From Acaryochloris sp. CCMEE 5410 (GTDB taxonomy: Bacteria > Cyanobacteriota > Cyanobacteriia > Thermosynechococcales > Thermosynechococcaceae): a stretch of 64,000 nucleotides of DNA. Position 1 is the stretch's first letter, and each line of letters starts with the position of its first letter. Under the pieces are notes generated by a model that did no database searches, was not told the origin of the DNA, and saw only the letters and a program-made list of their open reading frames with translations. This document shows, piece by piece, positions 37,070-46,839 of this stretch. The position numbers and the translations under genes are program-made. The stretch spans positions 1-64,000 of the forward strand of contig NZ_AFEJ02000002.1 in NCBI RefSeq assembly GCF_000238775.2, read 5' to 3'.

Positions 37070-37409
37070 AAGTTAGTACTAACGAAAAAGTGGGAAAAAG
37101 TAAAAGTATTAATGCCAAGGTTTTGGGTATTGTCTCTAATTTACATAGAGCAAGATATCTTAGGGAAGCTTTGTTAATCATTGTTGCATAGGCTAGAACC
37201 ACTACCGCTAGGTATAGGTTTAGTGCTAGCCCACAACATATTGACCGTATCATCGTTTCCAGTAGCCTCCCTATTTATAGAGATAATGAACAGACTACAG
37301 TTAAATATCTGGCCTATCTGAACATTTTGCGGGAGCTATTGTTGTCAGGTTGGCAGAGAGAACCGTTTGCGATCGCACCCCAATCCCCTCAATACATCCA
37401 GGGCAACAT
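37070..37409. other. intergenic stretch, nothing recognised
   Basis: About 340 bp between the GTPase gene start and the end of the methyltransferase gene, both on the minus strand. It presumably holds the GTPase promoter. One GCGATCGC site lies near 37370. No RNA gene or repeat was recognised. Confidence 0.5.
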
Positions 37410-38363
37410 CTATTCAGAAGACCAACGAGCGTTCTCATCCAGCCATGCCCCTAAGGGTTGAACCATGGATTCTGCCCCTTGGGTATTGCGAAATAACATG
37501 GTGAAAGCACCTGCTCCCAAACCAGACTGGGGCCATATCCGATAACAAGGCATATCCGTTAGGTGGGATTGAAAAGTCAATAAGGCATCAACCGTTTGAG
37601 GTTCGAAGTTGAGAAAGCGGCGAGTAAACCAGCGACAGACCCGCTCATTTTCCGCTTCAGAGAACGCACAGGTCATATAGGCCAAATAGCCTCCTGGCAC
37701 CACTAAACGGGAGGCATTAGCCAGGATGCGTCTTTGTCGCTTCACATTATGTTGGATAGAAGCGGGATGGAAACAGCCGGGTGCAGACTCCCCCTTCGCC
37801 AACAAAGATTGCCCCGTACAAGGGGCATCGACTAACACCACATCAGCACTGGCAGGAATCGCTTCAGCTAGTACAGATGGGTCTGCGCTCAACACCTGTA
37901 CAGGCTTAACTTGACATCGTTTTAAATTGCTAATGAGCATTCCCACCCGCTTACCAATCACTTCGTTACTCACCAGCAAGTGGGGCTGTAGCAATCGCCA
38001 AGCTAAAAGGCTTTTCCCTCCCGGAGCTGCACATAGATCGAGCACGACATTAGGCTTTTTCCGAATAACCGTGAGAGGAGTTGCGGCAAATACCGAGGAG
38101 AAATCTAGGCAATAATAGGCTCCCTGGTGATGCAAATCATGCTTTCCGGGACGCTCTCCCACTGCCAATCGATCCACAAAGGGAAGCTGCCAAGGTAGGG
38201 CGTCAACCCGTTGAAAGAAGGCTTTATCTGTCCGTTCTTTGATCCAAGCAATACAAGGGCTATAGGGCTGTGGCTCCGTCAATGCCTGTATAAAGGCTTG
38301 TTGTTGCTGAGGGTCTGACCATAGCTTCAGACTAAATTTTGTCAACAACTTAGACACAGTCAA
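37410..38363 (-). CDS. RsmB/NOP-type RNA m5C methyltransferase
   Basis: 317 residues. Motif I is VVLDLCAAPGGKSLLAW, motif IV is VVLVDAPCTGQSLL with the PC cysteine, and motif VI is YLAYMTCAFSEAENE with the TC nucleophile; both catalytic cysteines are present. It transfers a methyl group from S-adenosylmethionine to cytosine C5 in rRNA or tRNA. The N-terminal NusB-like domain of full RsmB is absent, so it is a short member, closer to the YebU/NOP2 core. The start codon appears to be TTG, with a GTG two codons later. Confidence 0.85.
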   Translation of the reverse strand: MTVSKLLTKFSLKLWSDPQQQQAFIQALTEPQPYSPCIAWIKERTDKAFFQRVDALPWQLPFVDRLAVGERPGKHDLHHQGAYYCLDFSSVFAATPLTVIRKKPNVVLDLCAAPGGKSLLAWRLLQPHLLVSNEVIGKRVGMLISNLKRCQVKPVQVLSADPSVLAEAIPASADVVLVDAPCTGQSLLAKGESAPGCFHPASIQHNVKRQRRILANASRLVVPGGYLAYMTCAFSEAENERVCRWFTRRFLNFEPQTVDALLTFQSHLTDMPCYRIWPQSGLGAGAFTMLFRNTQGAESMVQPLGAWLDENARWSSE

Positions 38364-38512
38364 TTACTTTGCTTGGGGGTCAGGGCTGAAAAGATATCCC
38401 CAAACTGCCCCTTAGTATAAGGCGACAGTTTATGATTTGGGTGATTAAGGTTAACGCTTTTCCTTGTTCCGTCAACTGTTGGTTTGCAACATTATCCCCA
38501 AGACTGTTTGAA

Positions 38513-39148
38513 ATGTCTGTCATGCCAGAGAAACAACCCGATGTCCTAGATCAGGCGTTTGTGCAAGCAGCCCATGCTGCCTTAACGGGGTCTGCCCCCA
38601 AAATTCCGCCCCAGTCCTTAATTGAATCTCTATTACAACGGGAAAAGGTAACTCAATCCCAGTCGGATCTTAGGTTTGAGCAGTTTATAGGGACCTGGCG
38701 ACTTTGTTTTGTGACAGGAACGAAAAAACCCCATCAACATCAAAACAAAACTGTCGGTAACGGATTCTACATTCCCCGCTGGGTCAAGATGCAAATCGTC
38801 TATTCCCCCGGCAACCCGACGGATTATGGCCCCCAAACCTCAGACACCGTTGGACAAATTGTCAACCAAGTCCATTGGGCAGGATTGAGCTTATCTTTGA
38901 CTGGCCCAGCTCGTTGTTGGTCAAAAAAAAATATTATGGCCTTTGACTTTACAAGAGTGGAGTTTAAGGCCTTTGGTCGGACCCTATATCAGGGATTTAT
39001 CCGAGGAGGCCAAGAGAGCGAACAGACCTTTTGGGATGGGCATGTCCGCACCCAAGCCTTTTTTGTTTATTTTCTGATTAAAGATCAGGTCCTTGCGGCT
39101 CGTGGTCGGGGAGGAGGGATTGCCCTATGGGCAAAAACCGAGACTTAG
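38513..39148 (+). CDS. conserved hypothetical protein, possible lipid-associated fold
   Basis: 211 residues from the ATG at 38513 (an upstream ATG at 38432 would add a cysteine-rich stretch that looks like untranslated leader). The sequence FIGTWRLCFVTGT and later beta segments (FVYFLIKDQVLAARGRGGGI) recall PAP/fibrillin-like barrels of photosynthetic organisms, but the match is loose. No signal peptide is visible. It is followed by tRNA-Arg. Confidence 0.65.
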   Translation: MSVMPEKQPDVLDQAFVQAAHAALTGSAPKIPPQSLIESLLQREKVTQSQSDLRFEQFIGTWRLCFVTGTKKPHQHQNKTVGNGFYIPRWVKMQIVYSPGNPTDYGPQTSDTVGQIVNQVHWAGLSLSLTGPARCWSKKNIMAFDFTRVEFKAFGRTLYQGFIRGGQESEQTFWDGHVRTQAFFVYFLIKDQVLAARGRGGGIALWAKTET

Positions 39149-39236
39149 AAATTTTGTTTCACGCTCATTGGCCAAAGAGTCGACAAGTTAGCATCGACAA
39201 AGTTAGACAGTTAGCATAGTCTAGTTAGAGTCATTA

Positions 39237-39309
39237 GCGCTCGTAGCTCAGCGGATAGAGCAGTTGCCTTCTAAGCAATTGGTCGCAGGTTCGAGTCCTG
39301 CCGAGCGCG
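39237..39309 (+). tRNA. tRNA-Arg (anticodon TCT)
   Basis: The 73-base cloverleaf has acceptor arms GCGCTCG / CGAGCGC with discriminator G, D arm GCTC-AGCGGATA-GAGC, anticodon arm TTGCC-TTCTAAG-CAA-type with TCT at the middle, and T arm GCAGG-TTCGAGT-CCTGC. CCA is not encoded. Confidence 0.95.
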
Positions 39310-39411
39310 TTTTACCTCTGAAAGGGTTGATTCACCTTTAATCAATGCAAATGCATTACAGTGTTCATGATCCGCTGAAGAATCAGCGATTTGATGAGTA
39401 CAGGATGACAG

Positions 39412-40419
39412 ATGGCAAAATACGACGTTTACGGTCTCGGCAACGCCCTCGTAGATATTGAATGCGAAGTTTCTGTAGAGGTCTTGCAGAACCTTGGGGT
39501 CGATAAGGGCGTGATGACCCTATTAGAAGAAGCTGATCAACAGCGAATCATTGACCATCTCAGTAGCTATTCCCTGAAGCGAGGATGTGGTGGCTCGGCA
39601 GCCAACACCCTGATTGCCATTAGCCAGTTTGGGGGGAAGTCTTGCTACTCTTGCAAAGTTGCCAGTGATGAACCGGGACAGTTTTACCTGGATGATTTGA
39701 TCCGGTGTGGCGTCGATACTAATTTACAACAGCATCAGCCAGAAGCGGGCGTCACGGGTAAGTGCCTGGTTTTCGTTACCCCAGATGCTGACCGAACTAT
39801 GAATACCTTTCTGGGTATCTCTGGACGCTTTTCTGAAGCTGAATTGTTGCCGGATGCGATCGCAGATTCCACCTACACCTATATCGAAGGCTACCTAGTC
39901 ACCTCTCCCGATGCCAAAGCAGCTGCCATCAAAGCCAGAGATATGGCTAAAGCCGCAGGCCAAAAAGTCTCCCTGACCCTATCTGACTTCAACATGGTCA
40001 GCTTTTTCAAAGACGGTCTATTGGAGATGATTGGCTCCGGTTTAGATTTAATCTTTGCCAATGAAAGTGAAGCCCTAAAAATGGCAGAGACCGAGGATAT
40101 TTCCGCTGCCATTGACCATATGAAGACCCTGGCAACCTATTTTGCCATCACTCGGGGTCCCCAAGGCTCTTTGATTTACGATGGTCAGCAAGTCATAGAA
40201 ATTGCACCGACCCCAGTACAGGCCATCGATACCGTTGGAGCTGGCGATATGTATGCCGGAGCTGTGCTCTATGGCATTACCAATGGCATGAGCTATAGGG
40301 AAGCTGGACAACTCGGATCCGTTGCCGCAGCTAAACTCGTCGCCAGTCTTGGTCCCCGCATGCCTACGGAAGTGACTCGTAGTCTTTTAACTGAAGTAAA
40401 AACGGCTTCCCAAGGTTAG
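39412..40419 (+). CDS. PfkB-family sugar/nucleoside kinase
   Basis: 335 residues. It opens YDVYGLGNALVDIECEV, contains KRGCGGSAANTLIAISQFGG (PfkB signature 1) and ends with IDTVGAGDMYAGAVLYGI (signature 2 with the catalytic Asp and anion-hole glycines). The general shape fits adenosine-kinase-like or ribokinase-like members. It phosphorylates a sugar or nucleoside using ATP in the cytosol; the substrate is not certain. Its last 33 bases overlap the convergent MAPEG gene. Confidence 0.9.
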   Translation: MAKYDVYGLGNALVDIECEVSVEVLQNLGVDKGVMTLLEEADQQRIIDHLSSYSLKRGCGGSAANTLIAISQFGGKSCYSCKVASDEPGQFYLDDLIRCGVDTNLQQHQPEAGVTGKCLVFVTPDADRTMNTFLGISGRFSEAELLPDAIADSTYTYIEGYLVTSPDAKAAAIKARDMAKAAGQKVSLTLSDFNMVSFFKDGLLEMIGSGLDLIFANESEALKMAETEDISAAIDHMKTLATYFAITRGPQGSLIYDGQQVIEIAPTPVQAIDTVGAGDMYAGAVLYGITNGMSYREAGQLGSVAAAKLVASLGPRMPTEVTRSLLTEVKTASQG

Positions 40420-40890
40420 GCAAGCGCCTGCACCTATCAAATACACCAACAGCGTCAAAAAGTAACCTATGGCTCTCCCTGGGGAGGGACCATAGGTCTC
40501 CATCACGCCTATAGCATGGGCCATTCTGCCCACGCTATAGGCTATCCCCAATCCCCAAAGGAGAGGAGATGGGGCCTGCATAAGTTCTAAAACGACTAAA
40601 AACAGAATGACCAAAGGGGTGTATTCAACAAAGTTGCCAAACGCGCGTACCTTCCGTTGTAAACGGCCCTGATTAGGCTCGAAAGTCAAGAACCATCCCT
40701 TCGTCAGTTTCTCTACCCAAGCTGCCCATCGATTTGGATCATCCAGGTAGTCCCGTTGATGAACAATATCCGCTGGGCACACACCATGCCAAAGTCGAGC
40801 TTGGGCTCGCTCCCAGACAACCGTGAGAGATAAGACAACCGCGAGCAAACTGTTGAGGCTCAAAAAAATGCTGGATATTGGAAGAACCAT
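40387..40890 (-). CDS. MAPEG-family membrane protein
   Basis: 167 residues with four predicted membrane helices (ISSIFLSLNSLLAVVLSLTVV; VEYTPLVILFLVVLELM; LLWGLGIAYSVGRMAHAIGV; AIGYFLTLLVYLIGAGACLTL). The loop RKVRAFGNFVEYTPL contains the family's conserved Arg/Asn/Glu pattern (R-x-x-x-N-x-x-E-x-x-P). Such proteins bind glutathione and act on lipid peroxides or related lipophiles. The gene converges on and overlaps the PfkB gene. Confidence 0.85.
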   Translation of the reverse strand: MVLPISSIFLSLNSLLAVVLSLTVVWERAQARLWHGVCPADIVHQRDYLDDPNRWAAWVEKLTKGWFLTFEPNQGRLQRKVRAFGNFVEYTPLVILFLVVLELMQAPSPLLWGLGIAYSVGRMAHAIGVMETYGPSPGRAIGYFLTLLVYLIGAGACLTLGSRFYFS

Positions 40891-40954
40891 AGGATTGACA
40901 TAGATTTGAACGGGTTCACCTTATCCAAATACATACTGATTTCCGAGTCCCCAA

Positions 40955-41677
40955 ATGGGTACAACTATGGGATTGACACCCTTAATCCATGCCATTATCT
41001 CTGCCAAGACCGAATCTGAGTTGCGATCGCAGCTATTGGACAAGGCAGGTTATTGCACAGGATCCCAAGCTTGGGGGCTAGATCTTCTGGACTATCAGCA
41101 AAAAATCATGGGCTCAGATCTGCAAGGACTCCCCGTATCCTTTTGCAATCGCTATCAAGCCATTGGTCGTGATCAAGACATTACCAGCCAGCAGATGCTT
41201 CGTCAGCACATTCCTATACAGCTGTGCTCCCTTTCTTCTCAAAAGCAACCATCCAATGAAATGGATGATCTGTTCAAGACCTACCATATCGAACATGGCG
41301 TGGTAGCTCCAATTTTAGGTTCAGGTCAATTACTGGGTGGCCTCTACTTTCTGCGTCATCAAGGTTATCCTCCCTTCAAAACCAGGGATTTACTGCGTAT
41401 CAGCACTTTATGCCAGCATTTAGCCGTTCAATTTACGACCCTTCGCTTCAATCACCAAGCTTCGGCGAAACACGCCGTCCTCACAGATCGAGAATTAGAG
41501 ATCGTTGATCTTGTAGCCCAAGGGTTCACCAATCGAGAGATTAGTCATTACCTACACATCAGTGTAGATGGGGTGAAACAAAGGTTGAAACGTCTATACA
41601 GAAAAGTTGGTGTTGCCAATCGAGCTGCCCTAGTAGCCAAGGTGAAGGGCGTAGCTAATGGATCGGGGATGCCTTAG
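40955..41677 (+). CDS. LuxR-family regulator with GAF-like sensor
   Basis: 240 residues. The N-terminal 160 residues form a GAF-like or autoinducer-like sensor (VVAPILGSGQLLGGLYFLRHQ). The C-terminus is a LuxR/FixJ helix-turn-helix (LTDRELEIVDLVAQGFTNRE, then HISVDGVKQRLKRLYRKVGV). It binds DNA as a dimer on receiving an unknown signal. No receiver Asp domain is present. It is divergent from the MAPEG gene, 64 bases away, which is a possible target. Confidence 0.85.
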   Translation: MGTTMGLTPLIHAIISAKTESELRSQLLDKAGYCTGSQAWGLDLLDYQQKIMGSDLQGLPVSFCNRYQAIGRDQDITSQQMLRQHIPIQLCSLSSQKQPSNEMDDLFKTYHIEHGVVAPILGSGQLLGGLYFLRHQGYPPFKTRDLLRISTLCQHLAVQFTTLRFNHQASAKHAVLTDRELEIVDLVAQGFTNREISHYLHISVDGVKQRLKRLYRKVGVANRAALVAKVKGVANGSGMP

Positions 41678-41689
41678 ACTTCGGAATGG

Positions 41690-43039
41690 TTACCCCTGGG
41701 AATAGGGAGTCAAACCGTTGATTGACCCAGGCAAGCCGCAGCATGAGTAGATGATTGAAACCATCCTCACTCCAGCGCATACCAACCCCTTAAAGCGCTG
41801 TTGAATCAGCCACTTACAAGCACTTTCGACCATTCCTGACCCCAGCGGTATCTGTAGTTGTTCAAAGTGGCGATATTGGATGTGTCGCAGATGGCGCTGG
41901 AAATAAGCCTGTACCTGGAGCAACGTCGTAAAAGATTTGCCCGTAAACAATTGTGAGTGAATCAACATCGTCAAGGACCGCAATACTAATAGGTGTTGCC
42001 CATGTCGCAATTGGTGTCGCCAGCGCCGGAACCAGGCTTGGGCTTGAGCAGAGCGAACATCCCCAAACATCACTTTTGTTGCTCGTGCAAGATGGCCTGC
42101 TGCATGAAAAAATCGAGAACTGCCACAGCACAGTGAGAGAACAAGGTGCGGTAGACTCGCCAGAAGCCTCGCCCCCATCACTCAACCAGATGACGCTTGG
42201 GGCCGATTCAAAGTCTTGTTTGCGGGCTTCGAGTTGCAGTAAGGGGATGAACTGGTCGATATCGCCCAATACTGCTACCAGTCTTCGACGCAGTAGTTGG
42301 GGACACTCTTTTAGCTCGGGTGAGCCGTGTTCCCAGGCGGGCTAAGATAGCGACTTTAACTTCTCGCCACTGGATTTTCCCTTGGGGGTTTTGGAGTGGG
42401 GCGAAAGGGCACCATCACACCGTCAGCAGCAATGGCCAAAGGCAGAGCAGACAACACCTCTGAAATCGCTTCACTAGGAGCCTGTTCACCTGATGCTTGA
42501 GCTTTGAGTTGAGCCTCTAGCTCCTGATAAGCTTTGTTGCCCATGACTTGCACCCAATTCCACAAGCTTGATGAACTGACGGATAAACCACTCCACTGAC
42601 TCAGCATCCAACTGGCCAGTTCATAGGGCATAAATAGACTTAACAAGCAGCCTAGACGCACCAGTTCTTTACTGCTGTGCTGGTAAGAGGTAATCCCAAT
42701 GGATTGATCCAGAGGAGCTGATAGACTACCTGGACACCCTTTTGGACAACGACCCACCCGTCGCTTTCAGTAAATATTTCCCACCAGTGTCTGCATCTGA
42801 CGAGATTCCCATCCCTTCGAGTGCAAGCGGGTTCCGCAGGTGCTACACCTAGGCCATTCAAATACTGTTTTTGCTCGCCGTGAGAGTTCATCCTCCAGAA
42901 GCCATCGAGCCAAAAACAAACCCATTTGCAGAACGATATAAACCATCTGACTCAGGCTGGGTGATTCTTTGAGTGCTTCGACCTGTTCTAGAAATTCGTG
43001 ATGGGCTAGTACGGCTGGCAATTGCGATGTTAGGCTCAT
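41690..43039 (-). pseudogene. ISKra4-type transposase, several frameshifts
   Basis: Reading leftwards from the ATG at 43039, an N-terminal region contains CSTCGTRLHSKGW (zinc pair). ASWMLSQWSGLSVSSSSLWN follows in the next frame with LPLAIAADGVMVPFRP and its catalytic Asp. Then come IWLSDGG in a third frame and FFHAAGHLARATKVMFGD in a fourth. It ends with LGSGMVESACKWLIQQRFKG, the family's C-terminal acidic block. At least three frame changes make it inactive. I could not resolve terminal repeats. It ends 13 bases after the LuxR gene. Confidence 0.7.
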
Positions 43040-43349
43040 GACAAGTTTTTGATTCGGGTACAGGATCTATTGTCCTTGACCCGTTTTTCTTTGAGCCATA
43101 CATCCCCGATTCTGTGCTTACGCCCCAAGGTGAAATAGACCACTCAAACTTTAAATAATTTGAGTTCTAGTCTGATCTTAGGGAGGCAAATATTATGCGA
43201 AAAAGGAATATATCCTGAGAAATAGTGAGTATTTTAACTATCAAACGCCTTATAATTGATAAATTTGAGTTTCAAAGTAATTTTTAGAATCAATTGGTCA
43301 ATACTTCTAAATACTGCATTGGAATCATTTGTGACGGGGGGTCAACAGA

Positions 43350-44801
43350 ATGAAACGTTTGTTGGAATGGGGGAGTATCCCCTGGCTAGCACTGGCTATC
43401 GGTAGCTTTCAAACACCAGCCCAAGCGCTAGACTCAGTACAATTTTTACTCAATGAGGGGTTTTGCCAAGCCTGTACCCTTAGTAATTCAGACCTATCGG
43501 GGCTGGATCTAGCAAATGTCAAACTGAACCATGCCATTCTTATCAAGGCTGACTTGTCCGGAGCTAATTTATCGGGAGCTGACCTCACAGGTGCCAACCT
43601 TTCCGGCGCGAATCTGAGCGGGGCCGATCTCACGAATGCCAATCTTACGAATGCCAACTTAGACCAAGTTAATTTAACTGGTGCTCGCCTCAATAACACC
43701 AACTTAGCTGGAGCAAATGTACAAATTGCTGTAAATGCTCCAGTGCCTTCTACAGCTCAATCCTCTTTTGTCAGTTACTACAATCCACCAGAAGAGTCCA
43801 CTGACATTAGCCCTATTTCTCCCATCCCCTCAGCTCCACCTCCAACCTATGGGCGTGTATTAAATCCACCTAAATCCGGCTATCAACCCCCGACGGCAGT
43901 CGCCACTCGTGCCCCATCCTTACCACTTCCATCCGCCCCACCAATTCCCACAGAATCACCCACAGTAGCGGATAACAGCATTGGGGGAGCGGATGATCCG
44001 AGCCAAGCTGCTGCCCTAACAACAGATGGTATTGGCATTATCGACGGGGGAACCGTTCCTAAAGGCAGAGTCCTAGTGAGTCTCAAAGGGGGACCTCAGG
44101 GTATTCAAAGCACCGTACGATATGGCATTTTGGGAGATCTCGAAGCCTTAGGCTATCTTGACTACTCCTTTGGTACTGTTGACGAGTCCGAGCAAGGTTT
44201 CGGCCTAAAATATCGCTTCCTCGACCAGGCGAAAGGCAAACCCTTAACCATTAGTGCTGCCGTCAACGTAGGGCTCACGGGCGAAACCTTTATCAACTAT
44301 GCCACCAATAATCGAAATGAGTTCCAACAACGGGGCCTGAATAAAGCAGTTCCCACGATCTTCCAAGGCACCGATGGCAATGTCGGCAATAATCTGATCT
44401 ATAGCGTCTCGTTGCCTGTCCATTATCAAGCGACGGACCGGTTAAATTTATGGGTCACCCCTACCTTTAGCTACGTTCAAGATAGAGATATTGCGGTCGG
44501 AGGCTTTAATTTTGGCGGCTCCTACGAAATCGTTAATAATCTAAATTTCATTGCCGAAGTCGGGGCTAGTTTTGCTGGCCGAGGCAACGCCTTCCTCAAT
44601 AACACCTTGGGTGACGCTATTCCTTGGAATGTGGGGTTCCGGTATGATTCCTCAACACTATTTGGATTTACTCCCGGCAGTAAACAACTCATTTTTGACT
44701 TGTATGCCACCAACCGAGTGGGAACATCACCCTGGAACCAACTTCGAGTCCGAGACCAGGATGAGCCCACAATTGGCGTAGGGGTTCACCTCTTGTGGTA
44801 G
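43350..44801 (+). CDS. pentapeptide-repeat protein with outer-membrane barrel
   Basis: 483 residues. A signal peptide (WLALAIGSFQTPAQA) precedes about 15 pentapeptide repeats (A-D/N-L-x-x pattern, LSGANLSGADLTGANLSG). A Pro-rich linker (about 140-215) follows, then a C-terminal domain of alternating beta strands ending in the aromatic LLW, typical of an outer-membrane barrel. The pentapeptide part folds as a right-handed square helix in the periplasm. Fusion of the two is known in cyanobacteria; function is unknown. An upstream GGGGGG-rich spacer weakly resembles a ribosome site. Confidence 0.8.
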   Translation: MKRLLEWGSIPWLALAIGSFQTPAQALDSVQFLLNEGFCQACTLSNSDLSGLDLANVKLNHAILIKADLSGANLSGADLTGANLSGANLSGADLTNANLTNANLDQVNLTGARLNNTNLAGANVQIAVNAPVPSTAQSSFVSYYNPPEESTDISPISPIPSAPPPTYGRVLNPPKSGYQPPTAVATRAPSLPLPSAPPIPTESPTVADNSIGGADDPSQAAALTTDGIGIIDGGTVPKGRVLVSLKGGPQGIQSTVRYGILGDLEALGYLDYSFGTVDESEQGFGLKYRFLDQAKGKPLTISAAVNVGLTGETFINYATNNRNEFQQRGLNKAVPTIFQGTDGNVGNNLIYSVSLPVHYQATDRLNLWVTPTFSYVQDRDIAVGGFNFGGSYEIVNNLNFIAEVGASFAGRGNAFLNNTLGDAIPWNVGFRYDSSTLFGFTPGSKQLIFDLYATNRVGTSPWNQLRVRDQDEPTIGVGVHLLW

Positions 44802-44833
44802 CTCAGAACAAACCATCCCTGAGGGATAATACC

Positions 44834-46300
44834 CTAACGACCTTTTTTCTCCGGGTAATTTCGAGGTGGGATAGATCGCCCTCTTAGAAATCTTTTCTCT
44901 AATTGACCTAAGCTTAGCCAGGCCACAGCCGAAGAAAAGATCGTAACGGTCGCAGCAATAGACAATTTGATCGAGAATACCCCAAAGCCAAAGGCCAAAA
45001 GCGGTGTAAGGGTCCAAGCGACCAAGGCTAGTCCAACCATTACTTTCCGCAGGCGTTTGACATTTTTCAATGCCTGGGAACAGCTGGCACAGTTCACCGT
45101 GTGTGAATGGTACCGATCAAGTAACTGCTCGCGAGTCCGCTCTGGGGGTAGACTTTGCCCGGGGAAAGGATCAGCCTGGAAGCGTTCTTGCCATTGATGC
45201 AATGCCAGCACAAACCGATCGGCCCGTGTGGGCAGATAAAAGGCTTGAGCAATGGACTTACTGTCTTTGGTCCGCTCTAAATACCGTTCTTGGAAATGCA
45301 AGAAGATTTGGTCATCTTCTAATATGGCATTCTGCCCTAGATGAGAAAACCAAGTCGGCGTATGACTAATCATCCAAGCAGGCACTTTAGATGAAAATTG
45401 AAACGGGAATCGAGCAAAAATGCGACACTCACCTTTACGGACTGGTGTAGCATAGACAACGGTCAAGGTTCGACCAAACTGGCTAGATGTTAAGTCATGC
45501 CACATCAAGCCGGGAGCCACAAATGTTGTTGTTTGTGTTCCCAATTTTCCTTGGCGAGGGCCTTCTTCCCACACACCGTAAAACCCTTGTTTTCCTGATT
45601 CCATGACCTCCAATTCCACCGGCCCCGCATTGCTGCGGTTCCCAACAGAACGGTGATGAGTATAGGGTAAATGGCTAGGGTCTAAAACATTTTCAAGTAG
45701 CGTGAGCACATCGTAGGGCAGGTCACGAAATCCATCGAGAATAATCCAGTCGTCAGGTGACTCTTCAATGGGTCCAACAATGGGTACAGGGGTTAGAGCC
45801 GCCCGTTCTGGCTGCCCCGCATAGGCGAATAACAAACCTTGTTGAATACTAATCGGCAGGGAGTCCACACAGGCCCTTGGAGAACTCTCGGCAGAACGGC
45901 CACTCACCTGCTGAGGAATCCGTTCACAATCACCCGTCCCCGAAAAAGCCCAGCCATGATAGGGGCACTCAATCAGCCCATCTTCATCGATCCGGCCCTC
46001 AGACAGTCGAGCTAATCGATGGGGGCATTGATCTGCAAAAACTCGCCAGGTGTTGGCGTTGTGATCCCACCAAATCACAAGATCCCGGTCTAACAAAGTA
46101 AAGGTAGTGAGTTTTTCTTTATCTAGATCCTTAACGTAGGCAATAGGATACCAAACTTCTTGCCAATCAAAGCGGTTGGGATCATTCCCCCCCGCAGGCA
46201 ATGTTTGGACCCTGCGAGAAATGTCGGCAGTCGTCAAAGGTGTATCTGACAAATGTGGAGGGGTTTGCTCAACGTCAACCAAAGTCAGAGAAGATTTCAT
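44834..46300 (-). CDS. Rieske [2Fe-2S] oxygenase of the pheophorbide a oxygenase/Tic55 type
   Basis: 488 residues. The Rieske cluster ligands are in CPHRLARLSEG and CPYHGW, preceded by DWQEVWYPIAYVKDL. The mononuclear iron site follows (LLENVLDPSHLPYTHH with the Asp and two His). After the PaO domain comes the NCASC pair near 410, typical of PaO, PTC52 and Tic55, then two C-terminal membrane helices. Plant relatives oxidise chlorophyll-type rings or act in translocons. In a cyanobacterium it likely acts on a tetrapyrrole or related lipophile at the thylakoid or plasma membrane. Substrate unknown. Confidence 0.85.
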   Translation of the reverse strand: MKSSLTLVDVEQTPPHLSDTPLTTADISRRVQTLPAGGNDPNRFDWQEVWYPIAYVKDLDKEKLTTFTLLDRDLVIWWDHNANTWRVFADQCPHRLARLSEGRIDEDGLIECPYHGWAFSGTGDCERIPQQVSGRSAESSPRACVDSLPISIQQGLLFAYAGQPERAALTPVPIVGPIEESPDDWIILDGFRDLPYDVLTLLENVLDPSHLPYTHHRSVGNRSNAGPVELEVMESGKQGFYGVWEEGPRQGKLGTQTTTFVAPGLMWHDLTSSQFGRTLTVVYATPVRKGECRIFARFPFQFSSKVPAWMISHTPTWFSHLGQNAILEDDQIFLHFQERYLERTKDSKSIAQAFYLPTRADRFVLALHQWQERFQADPFPGQSLPPERTREQLLDRYHSHTVNCASCSQALKNVKRLRKVMVGLALVAWTLTPLLAFGFGVFSIKLSIAATVTIFSSAVAWLSLGQLEKRFLRGRSIPPRNYPEKKGR

Positions 46301-46839
46301 GGGATTAAATGGGGGTAGGAGTCTGAAACTAAAATGAGGCGTATCAAATCAGGTACTCGGTGTGCCCGACTCGTCATGCCCCAGCTCACACTTGAGTGCA
46401 TAATTGCAATGTAACAAAATTTCAAGCATTTATGTTTTTTTGTTGCAATTAAAGCCTTATCTATTGCCCATAAAGACATCTTATGGTTATAGGCTGGCAA
46501 ATTACATAGCACTTTACCTTCACATCATTCCCCAAAGTTGTTAAGGCTAAACTTTTATGCAAAAACTTCATCCAAATCTGCCCAGGATGAGTCCCGTCCC
46601 CCATAAACAGGGCATACGCCTGGATGCAAGCCCAAAAAAGCCAACAGCGGTCTTCTAGTATAGAAGACCGCTGTTGGCTAAGGTATTTAAGATTTATCTT
46701 TAGAGCCTTTATTGGGCTGGCTCCAATAATTTATGTTTATATATTGACAAATATTTCCTTATTTTGCGACTTCTATAATATTTATTTTATATTTTTACTT
46801 TCCATGACTTTTCTGTAATCATCCTTGAAATTCGGATGT
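46301..46839. other. intergenic stretch between oxygenase and YqeG genes
   Basis: It contains the presumed promoter of the oxygenase gene and, at 46639-46679, the terminator of the minus-strand YqeG gene. The part 46690-46820 is very AT-rich, with no supported gene. Confidence 0.5.
46639..46679 (-). terminator. rho-independent terminator of the yqeG-mltG series
   Basis: A 19-bp perfect stem with a three-base loop (arms 46639-46657 and 46661-46679). On the minus strand it is followed immediately by TTTTTT. It lies 160 bases after the end of the YqeG gene. Confidence 0.85.
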
